Position numbers and translations under genes: made by a program. A DNA stretch of 14,484 bases. It comes from Treponema sp. UBA6988. Lineage in GTDB: Bacteria > Spirochaetota > Spirochaetia > Treponematales > Treponemataceae. The notes under the pieces were generated by a model. It was not told where the DNA came from and ran no database searches. It saw only the letters and a program-made list of their open reading frames with translations. The stretch covers positions 1 to 14,484 of the forward strand of contig DJYC01000044.1 of assembly GCA_002448445.1 (NCBI GenBank), given 5' to 3'. Positions 1-6,390 of this stretch are shown here, in pieces. How positions within the stretch are numbered: the stretch's first letter is position 1; every line of letters starts with the position of its first letter.

Positions 1-480
1 AGCCCGGCTGGTTTTGCGGCAAAAGACATAGAGGATGCAAAAAAGCTTTCCTACGAGATAACGCGTACTACCCACAATCACCCGGAAGGAATAAAGGGGG
101 CGGAGGCTGTTGCAGTCTGCATTGTCCTTGCAAGGCAGGGTAAGTCAAAGGAAGAAATCCGCGACTATGTGGAAAAGAACTATTACAAGCTGGACTTTAC
201 GATTGACCAGATCCGCCCAAGCTACGGTTTTGGTGCGCTTTGCCAGGATACGGTTCCCCAGGCTATAGAGGCTTTCCTTGAATCAGCTGATTTTGAGGAT
301 GCAATTAGGACTGCGGTTTCAGTTGGCGGAGACAGCGACACTTTGGCCTGCATTACCGGTGCGATTGCGGAGGCTTTCTACGGTGTGCCTGACACGATGA
401 GGGCTAAGGCGATAGATATTCTGGATGATGATGAACTTTCCGACATGATTAACATGTTTGAAGAGGAGTACCAGAACTAG
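1..480 (+). CDS. ADP-ribosylglycohydrolase family protein, 5' end outside window
   Basis: The reading frame is open from base 1 and ends at TAG 478-480, giving 159 C-terminal residues. The start lies outside the window; the first internal ATG at 169 is not the start, because the family-typical sequence continues upstream of it. Two hallmarks of the ADP-ribosylglycohydrolase (DraG-like) fold are visible: THNHPEGIKGAEA near residues 24-36, and GGDSDT at about 109-114. The aspartates of GGDSDT are metal ligands in this family. Members remove ADP-ribose from proteins or small molecules using a binuclear Mg2+ centre in the cytoplasm. Family members are usually about 250-300 residues, so roughly half is present. 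The substrate cannot be told from this part. Confidence 0.88.
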   Translation, partial: SPAGFAAKDIEDAKKLSYEITRTTHNHPEGIKGAEAVAVCIVLARQGKSKEEIRDYVEKNYYKLDFTIDQIRPSYGFGALCQDTVPQAIEAFLESADFEDAIRTAVSVGGDSDTLACITGAIAEAFYGVPDTMRAKAIDILDDDELSDMINMFEEEYQN

Positions 481-516
481 ATAGCAGGCAAAGCAAAAAA
501 TGGCAGTCTCCACGGA

Positions 517-602
517 CGCCGAGCTTGTCGAAGCGACTACATCCATTGTACACACGCCCCTTCGACTTCGCTCAGGGAACGCCTTCGACAAGTTCAGGGA
601 GC
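517..602. repeat. cluster of three TTCGAC/CTCAGG palindromic repeats
   Basis: Three related short elements lie at 517-535 (bottom-strand form, GAGCTTGTCGAAG), 558-578 (CCCTTCGACTTCGCTCAGGG) and 581-602 (CCTTCGACAAGTTCAGGG). Related sequences recur at about 2443-2462 and 8185-8202. Each pairs CCCT with AGGG across a short AT/GC centre. They appear to be degenerate interspersed palindromes with no coding potential. Confidence 0.6.
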
Positions 603-650
603 GACCGTCACCGTGGGGCTCTGGCTTAGTGTCTGTGTAAACTGCTATCC

Positions 651-678
651 GTCACCCTGAACTTGTTTCAGGGTCTGT
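651..678 (+). repeat. 28-bp palindromic repeat (GTCA...TCTGT family), copy 1
   Basis: The stem is CCCTGAA (655-661) and TTCAGGG (667-673), with a five-base loop CTTGT. It is flanked by GTCA on the left and TCTGT on the right. An exact 28-base copy occurs in reverse orientation at 9345-9372. Confidence 0.75.
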
Positions 679-700
679 GTGGGGCTGGCGGTTATATTTT

Positions 701-728
701 ACAGATTCCGAATCAAGTTCGGAATGAC
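701..728 (-). repeat. 28-bp palindromic repeat, GTCA...TCTGT family, copy 2
   Basis: On the plus strand ACAG, then ATTCCGAA (705-712), loop TCAAG, TTCGGAAT (718-725), then GAC. It is the reverse orientation of copy 1 with a different but still fully complementary 8-bp stem. Confidence 0.72.
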
Positions 729-774
729 GGAGGTCGTCTGGAATGATGGAGTTTTTTTTGCCGTGACCTTCGAT

Positions 775-803
775 TTGACAAAGTGCCTCTACCGGTATAT
801 TAT
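775..803 (+). promoter_or_regulatory. sigma-70-type promoter for the lipoprotein gene at 816
   Basis: A perfect -35 TTGACA (775-780) is followed after 17 bases by TATTAT (798-803). The expected transcription start near 810 leaves only about six bases before the ATG at 816, and no Shine-Dalgarno sequence is present. The mRNA may be nearly leaderless. Confidence 0.62.
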
Positions 804-815
804 TCCCTAAAATAT

Positions 816-1541
816 ATGAAAAAAAATTATTGCTTTTTACTCATTTTGCTTACAAGCGTTTTATTTAGCGGCTGTTTTACAATGATGTACCACGATGAAG
901 TTGTGGAGCGGGGTGCTCATGACTACATAGAGAAGCCTTTTTCTGACGACAACAGGATGGGGCACTATATAGGATGCCAGGATTACGAGGGTGCGCTTTA
1001 CGATGTCTTTGTCTTTAAGAACCTTATAGAAACAGGCAAGGACAGGTACGTAAAAATATGTCTTCCCCACAAGGATGAAGAGTGGCACGAGGACAAGGAG
1101 TATTCAGAGAGGTTTATTGTTCCTGCCAGTGTTTTGAGCAGCTACCAGTGGTCCAGGAGAGGCCCCCAGCTATATGATTATGAGGTTGATGCGTCCAAAA
1201 TGAAAACTGCGGAGGGCCTTGTAATTCTGGAAGCCAGCGCGGAGGATTTTTCTGAGAAAAAGAGTCTTGCCGACTGCAGGGTTGATGTTTCATCCTGGCA
1301 GAAGGGAAAGGTTCTCTTTTTGCGGTGCGACTACAATTCACCAATGAAGAACAAGTACAGCTTTGCCTTTTTTATTCCGTCAAAAAGCGTGATGGATTTT
1401 TACGGAAAAGGAAAGCCCTTCCCATCCTACATTTTCTCTTATCTTGGTTACCCTGGGCCCATAGCTGCGGACGTGGTTACGTCTCCCTTCCAGATTTTTA
1501 TTATGTGGTTTGTGTTTAGGGATTTTAATCTTGGCGGGTGA
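816..1541 (+). CDS. putative lipoprotein, unknown function
   Basis: 241 residues if started at ATG 816. An in-frame GTG at 783 would add 11 residues before the signal peptide and lies inside the promoter, so 816 is preferred. The N-terminus has two lysines, a hydrophobic core and a lipobox ending LFSGC, with the lipidated Cys at residue 20, which indicates an exported lipoprotein. The mature part is polar and rich in Tyr, Asp and Lys. Near the C-terminus is a hydrophobic stretch (YLGYPGPIAADVVTSPFQ, then IFIMWFVF). It faintly recalls the end of YceK-type small lipoproteins, but that resemblance is too weak for a name. The gene converges on the next lipoprotein gene with 11 bases between stops. 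Function is not recognised. Confidence 0.75.
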   Translation: MKKNYCFLLILLTSVLFSGCFTMMYHDEVVERGAHDYIEKPFSDDNRMGHYIGCQDYEGALYDVFVFKNLIETGKDRYVKICLPHKDEEWHEDKEYSERFIVPASVLSSYQWSRRGPQLYDYEVDASKMKTAEGLVILEASAEDFSEKKSLADCRVDVSSWQKGKVLFLRCDYNSPMKNKYSFAFFIPSKSVMDFYGKGKPFPSYIFSYLGYPGPIAADVVTSPFQIFIMWFVFRDFNLGG

Positions 1542-1552
1542 ATTGGCTGTTA

Positions 1553-2212
1553 TTACTTTACCTGTTCAAGTTTTATGCCTTTGCCAAATTTTTCCAAGAG
1601 TTCTTTTAGCTTGGGAACAAAGTCGCGGTCAAAGATGTGGGTTGCTTTTGCTAAAACTGCACCGTCGTCGTAGCGGAGGAAGCAGACTGCAACGGGATAG
1701 GCATTCTGGAATTCAAAGATGTAGATGCAGTCTGACTTTAGCTTCTTGCTTACGAAGGATTTTTCGCTTTGCAAAAGGCTTGCCGCCGCAAGTTCTGGTG
1801 AACCAATTCTGGCGTTCCAGCTTGCGGGAATTGCACTTACAAAACGCTTGTTCATTTCTTCTTTTAGCGGGGCTGAATAGAAGTCTTCTTCTGGATTTTT
1901 CCAAGTGCCGGATAAGTCCATTCTGTTAAAGAGGAAGATGCCAAAGTTGTAGAAGTCTCCGCTCATGCAATATACCGCGCTTGCTTCCGCCACGTTGCCC
2001 GATGCGATTTCTTTCATTTTTTCTGCGATGCCATCGTTGCCGTTGGACATTAGATTAAGGAATGATTGGTTTCCTGCTTTTTCCTTCATCAGCGAGATTA
2101 GGGAAAGGCCGTGTTCCATAAGCGTCTTTGGCTTTTTGCTCTTGGCTTTTGCGCCACAGGCTAGGCAAAGGATTGTTAAAAGAATTGTTGCTGTAAGGAT
2201 TGATTTTTTCAT
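1553..2212 (-). CDS. putative lipoprotein or secreted protein, unknown function
   Basis: 219 residues from ATG at 2212, with GGAG eight bases upstream as ribosome binding site. The N-terminus is Lys-Lys followed by a hydrophobic run to LCLAC, with Cys19 the probable lipidated residue. The box is relaxed (Cys at -3), which spirochaete lipoproteins tolerate, so plain secretion remains possible. The mature protein is Lys-rich and mostly helical at the start (residues 25-75), followed by a mixed region with several aromatic residues. No known domain is recognised. It is convergent with the lipoprotein gene ending at 1541. A bottom-strand TATAAT lies about 90 bases upstream. Confidence 0.72.
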   Translation of the reverse strand: MKKSILTATILLTILCLACGAKAKSKKPKTLMEHGLSLISLMKEKAGNQSFLNLMSNGNDGIAEKMKEIASGNVAEASAVYCMSGDFYNFGIFLFNRMDLSGTWKNPEEDFYSAPLKEEMNKRFVSAIPASWNARIGSPELAAASLLQSEKSFVSKKLKSDCIYIFEFQNAYPVAVCFLRYDDGAVLAKATHIFDRDFVPKLKELLEKFGKGIKLEQVK

Positions 2213-2299
2213 TTTGCTTTCTCCATTAATGCTTTGCCTTGTCTTGGGCTAAAAGGCAGGTGTCTCGAAGGTAGCCGCGCTCGGTCAGATATCGGCAAT

Positions 2300-2328
2300 A
2301 TTATAGCGGATTAACGGCAAGATATAAA
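2300..2328 (-). promoter_or_regulatory. possible promoter for the lipoprotein gene 1553-2212
   Basis: A perfect bottom-strand TATAAT lies at 2300-2305. The -35 position at 17-base spacing (2323-2328, TTTATA) is weak. This would give a leader of about 80 bases ahead of the GGAG ribosome binding site. Confidence 0.35.
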
Positions 2329-2367
2329 GGGGAATTTTTGTTTTGGTTTGGGGGGTTATTTTGCCGA

Positions 2368-2421
2368 TGGTTCGACAGGTCACTGGAAGTTGCGCTTTTA
2401 CAGATGCTGAATCGAGTTCAG
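2368..2421 (+). repeat. 54-bp direct duplication, copy 1
   Basis: Bases 2368-2421 and 2492-2545 match over 54 positions with two differences (2373 C/T and 2414 G/A), an offset of 124. Each copy ends inside a GTCA...TCTGT-family palindrome (2400-2427 and 2524-2551), reading ACAG, ATGCTGAA, loop, TTCAG. The first palindrome is perfect (8-bp stem 2404-2411/2417-2424); the second is degraded on its right arm. Between the copies lies a TTCGAC-type repeat at about 2443-2462. Confidence 0.75.
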
Positions 2422-2491
2422 CATGACGAAGTGGTGGCCGCTTCCTGAGCGTAGCCGAAGGGTGACGGTGGTTCGACAGGCTCACCAACCG

Positions 2492-2545
2492 TGGTTTGAC
2501 AGGTCACTGGAAGTTGCGCTTTTACAGATGCTGAATCAAGTTCAG
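2492..2545 (+). repeat. 54-bp direct duplication, copy 2
   Basis: Second copy of the segment at 2368-2421. The palindrome at its right end has diverged: the outer pairs ATG/CAT are lost and only CTGAA/TTCAG remain. Confidence 0.7.
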
Positions 2546-2584
2546 GTTGACCGTGGTTTGAATGTGCTCACTAACCGGGGGGCG

Positions 2585-2660
2585 TTACGGGGGGCTTGCC
2601 CCCTGTAGAGGGGGTAGAACGCAACGAAGTGCGGGCGTAGGGGGAGACTTCCCCCCTGTA
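2585..2660. repeat. GC-rich hairpin repeat
   Basis: Two G-run/C-run hairpins lie here: GGGGG-CTTG-CCCCC at about 2590-2603, and GGGGA with TCCCC at about 2641-2654. CCCCCTGTAG follows each one. No ORF is supported. It has the look of an interspersed structured repeat. Confidence 0.5.
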
Positions 2661-2709
2661 GTGTTCCTCAGAATTTTTATGCTTCGGGGGCTAATATGAT
2701 GCAACTAGT

Positions 2710-2737
2710 ACAGATGCCGAAATAAATTCGGCATGAC
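2710..2737 (-). repeat. 28-bp palindromic repeat of the GTCA...TCTGT family, just after rnfB
   Basis: The stem is ATGCCGAA (2714-2721) and TTCGGCAT (2727-2734), loop ATAAA, eight perfect pairs. It starts only five bases beyond the rnfB stop codon in the direction of rnf transcription. No T-run follows it, so it is not a classical terminator, but it could protect the 3' end of the rnf mRNA (inference). Confidence 0.7.
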
Positions 2738-2742
2738 GGAAA

Positions 2743-3549
2743 CTAGGCTTGCTGGAAAAGGGTTAGGACTTTGTCCGGGCAGGCCTTGATGCATTCGCCG
2801 CAGCTGGTGCATTTTGAGTAGTCTACGACAGGAATGCCGGAGCTTACGTCTATGCAGCCTTCGGGGCATTTTTTTGCGCACATGCCACACTTGAAGCAGC
2901 CGGCTGAACAGTCTTTGCGGATTTGCGGCTTGTTGTCGCTTTTATTTGCGCAGACTGCAACCGAGCCTTTTGTGTTTGCGTCAAAGAGGGTAAAGAGCTT
3001 TTTGGGGCATGTCTTTACGCATTTTGCACAACCGGTGCATTTGCTTCTGTCTACGACTGGGAGTCCGTCTTTTCCCATGCTAAGGGCACCAAACTGGCAG
3101 GCTTCCACGCAGTCGCCAAGTCCTATGCAGCCAAAGGCACAGAGCTTTGTTCCGTTTGCAGTAAGCTGGGCAGCGGCACAGGTTTTTACGCCGTTGTAGA
3201 TGCCCTTGCTTTTTGCACATTCATTGGTTCCGTGGCAGGCAAGGAAGGCAACTTTTTTTTGCGCACTTCCACCTGCAACGCCTAATATTTCTGCTATCTT
3301 TTTTGCAGTAGCTTCTCCACCGGCAACGCATCCTGTGACCGGGGCCTCTCCCTTTACTACAGCCTGGGCAAAAGCAGCGCATCCTGCATAACCGCAGCCA
3401 CCGCAGTTTCCACCGGAAAGGAAAGAGATAATCTGTTCAATTTTTGGGTCTACCTTGACCGCAAAAACTTTTTTGAAAAGTCCGAGCAGCACTCCAAGCA
3501 GGAGTCCCAGTATAGCGGCCACGATGACCGTAGCAATAATAATATCCAT
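2743..3549 (-). CDS. rnfB: Rnf complex subunit RnfB, multi-[4Fe-4S] electron input subunit
   Basis: RnfB accepts electrons, probably from ferredoxin, and passes them into the membrane Rnf complex. The start is taken as ATG at 3549 (268 residues), five bases after AGGGGG; a GTG at 3552 directly precedes it but is too close to the ribosome binding site. Residues 2-27 form one membrane anchor. A Fe4S-type domain follows with the pattern CGGCGYAGC and a further Cys (C49, C52, C57, C74). The C-terminal half holds ferredoxin-type clusters: CxxxCxxxxxCxxxC around 137-151, CTGCAKCVKTCP near 171-181, CxxxCxxCxxCxxxC near 214-232, and CTSCGECIKACP near 247-257. This extended Cys-rich form is typical of anaerobes. 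It is the last gene of the operon; six bases separate it from the rnfA stop when the GTG is counted, nine when the ATG is used. Confidence 0.95.
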   Translation of the reverse strand: MDIIIATVIVAAILGLLLGVLLGLFKKVFAVKVDPKIEQIISFLSGGNCGGCGYAGCAAFAQAVVKGEAPVTGCVAGGEATAKKIAEILGVAGGSAQKKVAFLACHGTNECAKSKGIYNGVKTCAAAQLTANGTKLCAFGCIGLGDCVEACQFGALSMGKDGLPVVDRSKCTGCAKCVKTCPKKLFTLFDANTKGSVAVCANKSDNKPQIRKDCSAGCFKCGMCAKKCPEGCIDVSSGIPVVDYSKCTSCGECIKACPDKVLTLFQQA

Positions 3550-3558
3550 CACAGCCCC

Positions 3559-4134
3559 CTATTTTATAAGTCCCTTGAATCCAAGGAACGCCATACTCAA
3601 AAGACCGGCTGCCACGTAGAGGATAGGAGTTCCCTTGAATGCCTTTGGAACTTCTGCGGTCTTGAGCTTTGCGCGAACTCCGGACATAATCACCATGCTA
3701 AGAAGGAATCCGATTGCGGAACCAAAAGCATATACCAGGCTCTGTCCGTAGTTGTAGTTCTTCTTGATGCAGTTGATTGTAATGCCAAGAACTGCGCAGT
3801 TGGTTGTAATGAGCGAGAGGTAGATACCCATTGAAGAATACAAGGCCGGGGCTGATTTTTTAAGGTAGAATTCCACAAGCTGTACAAGGGATGCTATTAC
3901 CAAGATGAAGATGAGCGTCTGGAGGAATTCAAGCTGGTTTGGAACCATTACAAGGCGGTAGATTGGCCAGGTGACGGCTGTTGCAAGCACGATGACGAAT
4001 GTGGTTGCAAGACCCATGCCGGTTGCCTTTCCAGTTTCGCTCGTCATTCCAATGAAGGGACAAATTGCAAGGTACTGGATAAAGACAACGTTGTCTATAA
4101 GCATTGACTGAATAAAAATCTTTAGGAAATCCAT
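3559..4134 (-). CDS. rnfA: Rnf complex membrane subunit RnfA
   Basis: 191 residues with six predicted membrane helices, homologous to RnfE and to NqrE. Two family-conserved cysteines are present: Cys25 in LAICPFIG and Cys113 in ITTNCAVLG. In solved Rnf/Nqr structures the equivalent cysteines of the A and E subunits together hold a [2Fe-2S] cluster in the middle of the membrane. The start ATG shares one base with the rnfE stop (TAATG at 4132-4136) and is preceded by AAGGAGG, so translation is probably coupled. The length is normal for the family. Confidence 0.95.
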   Translation of the reverse strand: MDFLKIFIQSMLIDNVVFIQYLAICPFIGMTSETGKATGMGLATTFVIVLATAVTWPIYRLVMVPNQLEFLQTLIFILVIASLVQLVEFYLKKSAPALYSSMGIYLSLITTNCAVLGITINCIKKNYNYGQSLVYAFGSAIGFLLSMVIMSGVRAKLKTAEVPKAFKGTPILYVAAGLLSMAFLGFKGLIK

Positions 4135-4766
4135 TATTGAACCTCCTTCTGGGCTTTTGCGTTTTTAGCGTTCTGGAATGACTGGTTTATGGCGGCGACG
4201 ATTCCAAAGACAATGAAGCCTCCGGGGGCGCTGTTCAAGATGCCAATCCTAAAGCTTTCCGGGATAAGTTCCACTTTGAGGGCGGTTCCTGCAAGAAGTG
4301 TTCCTGCGCCAAAGAGTTCGCGGATGAGGGATATTGCAACAAGAACGATTGTGTAGCCAATTCCCATTCCAATACCGTCCAATACAGATTCGCCGATTGA
4401 ATTCTTTGATGCGAATGCTTCCACGCGTCCCATGATGATGCAGTTTACTACGATGAGCGGAAGGAAGACTCCCAATGCATCGTAGAGTGACGTTACGAAT
4501 GCCTGAAGTACAAGCTGTACGATTGTGGTAAAGGCTGCGATTACTATGATGAATACGGGAAGCCTTATGGAAGACGGAATGCATTTGCGGAAGAGGCTGA
4601 TTACAAGTTCGCTCATAACAAGAACGAAGGTCATGCCTGCCCCCATGCCAAGTCCGTTAAAAATGCTGGTTGTGATTCCCAGGGAAGAGCACAAGCCTAT
4701 GTTTAAAATCAAAAGGGGGTTTTCTTTTAGAATGCCTTTTGTGATTATTGCGAGCTTTGAACTCAT
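4134..4766 (-). CDS. rnfE: Rnf complex membrane subunit RnfE
   Basis: 210 residues from ATG at 4766. The frame is open further upstream to 4805, but that extension lies inside rnfG. The ATG at 4766 has AAGGAGG in front and overlaps the rnfG stop as ATGA, so it is chosen. Six membrane helices are expected. The conserved ENPLLILNIGLC places Cys26 and VVNCIIMGRVEAFA places Cys109, the partners of the RnfA cysteines for the intramembrane [2Fe-2S] cluster. It acts in electron transfer across the membrane within the Rnf pump. Confidence 0.95.
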   Translation of the reverse strand: MSSKLAIITKGILKENPLLILNIGLCSSLGITTSIFNGLGMGAGMTFVLVMSELVISLFRKCIPSSIRLPVFIIVIAAFTTIVQLVLQAFVTSLYDALGVFLPLIVVNCIIMGRVEAFASKNSIGESVLDGIGMGIGYTIVLVAISLIRELFGAGTLLAGTALKVELIPESFRIGILNSAPGGFIVFGIVAAINQSFQNAKNAKAQKEVQ

Positions 4767-5359
4767 TTGCCTGCCTCCTTCAAGTACTTGTCGATTACGT
4801 CGCAACCTGTCTGCAAAAGGCCTGCCACACCGTTGCTTGTTATGGTGGCACCTGTTATTGCGTCAAAGGTCTGGCCTGCCTTAAAGCCGTCTGCCACCTT
4901 CTTGCCCTCAAACTGTTCGTAGAAAGTCTTTCCGTTTGCAAGCTTAAAGCTGGGGTCGCTGGCTTTAATTCCAAAGCCGGGGGAGTCAGTGTTTTCCAGG
5001 AAGCGCATTCCGGTAACAATGCCGTCTGTGCTTACGCCGAACATTATTGTAGCGTGGTCGTAGGTAGGGCCAGAAACCTTTGCTACGGCACCGATTACAT
5101 TTCCACCCTTCTTTGCAAAGTAGAGGGAATCAATCGGGAGAGAGTCGTCCTTTACCTGCTCAAAGTCGTCCGCGTCTGCAAAAACAGCCCGCATTGCCTC
5201 GTTTGCCTTGCGGATGTTGTTCTGCTCTATGACGGGGGCAGTAAAATTGTTTACGAGTGCCAGGACCGTGCATGAAGCCACAGCATAAACTGCAAGAATC
5301 AGCCCCAGTTTTAGCATGGAAAATATGCCTTCATTTTTTGTGCTTGTGTTTGAACTCAT
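4763..5359 (-). CDS. rnfG: Rnf complex subunit RnfG, covalent FMN carrier
   Basis: 198 residues with one N-terminal membrane helix (about 14-37) and an extracytoplasmic FMN-binding domain. The flavin attachment motif DAITGAT lies at 166-172. It fits the ApbE transferase target Dxx(S/T)GAT, making Thr172 the predicted phosphoester-linked FMN site. ENTDSPGFG (122-130) corresponds to the conserved ExxxPGxG region. The start ATG overlaps the rnfD stop as ATGA and follows GGGAGG. The ApbE enzyme needed for flavinylation is not in this window. Confidence 0.95.
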   Translation of the reverse strand: MSSNTSTKNEGIFSMLKLGLILAVYAVASCTVLALVNNFTAPVIEQNNIRKANEAMRAVFADADDFEQVKDDSLPIDSLYFAKKGGNVIGAVAKVSGPTYDHATIMFGVSTDGIVTGMRFLENTDSPGFGIKASDPSFKLANGKTFYEQFEGKKVADGFKAGQTFDAITGATITSNGVAGLLQTGCDVIDKYLKEAGK

Positions 5360-6390
5360 TTTGCGCCTCCCGTGTAAACCGCCGCTTTTTTGCCGTAGCC
5401 GTACTTGCGGGAGGTTAGTTTGTTAAGGAATGGGGTTACAAAGTTCATGATGAGGATGCTGAACATAACTCCTTCCGGGTAGCCGCCAAATTTTCTGATG
5501 AGGAATGTGATGAGTCCGCATCCCGCTCCAAATACAAGGCGTCCTGGTTTTGTAACAGGAGTTGTGGCGTAGTCTGTTGCCATGAATGTTGCGCCAAAGA
5601 TAAGTCCGCCGGTGCAGAGTGCAAAAATTGTCTGCGTTGCGTCGAAGGAAGTTGAGCAGAATGTGCATACTGCGCAAGTTGCAACCATTGCAAGTGGTGC
5701 ACGCCAGTCGATGATGCCTGTAACAAGAAGGAATACAAATGAAAGCAGGATGAGTGCTATTGAGCCTTCTCCAATGCAGCCGGCCCTGTTTCCAAAGAAG
5801 TACTGCCAAATGGCATCGCTGTCTGCCACAAAAGAGCCAGCCTTTATCTTGCTGAGCACTGTTGCAGAAGAAACTGCGTCTGCGTTGGAAGGTCCTGTAA
5901 GAAGCCAGTTCATTTTGCTAACTTCTGTGGCAGGGTCAAACCAAGCGCTCATTGCTCCTCCAAAGCTAAGGAACATAAAGCCGCGTCCCGTTAAAGCCGG
6001 GTTAAAGACGTTGCTTCCAAGTCCGCCAAAAAGTCCCTTTGCAACTACGATTGCAACTGCGTCCCCAACAAGAACCATCCAAGTTGGAACTGTAGAAGGA
6101 AGGACAAGGGCAATCAAAACGCCTGTTACCGCTGCGGAAAGATTTTTTACCGCAACCTTCTGCTTTGTAGCTTTCTGGAAAAGGTATTCAAATACAATGC
6201 AGCCTGTTACGGATGCAAGGATTGTTATAAAAGCCCTAAGACCAAAAAGGTAGACTCCGTAAACGCATTCAGGCAGCATGGCAATAAGAACCGTGAGCAT
6301 TATGCGCTGGGTTGTGTCTCCCTTTGTAAAGTGGGGGCTTGAAGATAGGAATATTTCGTTGAATTTTGATGTGGGTTCAGTCGCGCTCAT
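5356..6390 (-). CDS. rnfD: Rnf complex membrane subunit RnfD, FMN-bearing
   Basis: 344 residues from ATG at 6390 (MSATEPTSKFNEIF). The open frame runs upstream to 6564, but that part is an Arg/Lys-rich shadow of rnfC. The ATG at 6390 has AGGAGGGG upstream and overlaps the rnfC stop (ATGA 6387-6390). RnfD is a polytopic NqrB/RnfD-family protein with roughly nine to ten helices. GGLGSNVFNPALTGRG at about 122-137 is the family signature. DAVSSAT at 161-167 matches the position of the covalent FMN site, so Thr167 is the predicted attachment residue; the usual Gly of the motif is Ser here. It forms part of the transmembrane electron path and ion channel of the Rnf pump. Confidence 0.95.
   Translation of the reverse strand: MSATEPTSKFNEIFLSSSPHFTKGDTTQRIMLTVLIAMLPECVYGVYLFGLRAFITILASVTGCIVFEYLFQKATKQKVAVKNLSAAVTGVLIALVLPSTVPTWMVLVGDAVAIVVAKGLFGGLGSNVFNPALTGRGFMFLSFGGAMSAWFDPATEVSKMNWLLTGPSNADAVSSATVLSKIKAGSFVADSDAIWQYFFGNRAGCIGEGSIALILLSFVFLLVTGIIDWRAPLAMVATCAVCTFCSTSFDATQTIFALCTGGLIFGATFMATDYATTPVTKPGRLVFGAGCGLITFLIRKFGGYPEGVMFSILIMNFVTPFLNKLTSRKYGYGKKAAVYTGGAK

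Noticed and set aside
2710..2737. Rho-independent terminator after rnfB
   Set aside because: The stem is good but no T-run follows on the bottom strand, and the same palindrome occurs at places with no gene end.
2834..3391. Plus-strand ORFs opposite rnfB
   Set aside because: Their composition mirrors the Cys-rich rnfB codons; they are shadows.
4767..4805. N-terminal extension of rnfE (13 residues)
   Set aside because: It lies inside rnfG and precedes the well-placed AAGGAGG/ATG start at 4766.
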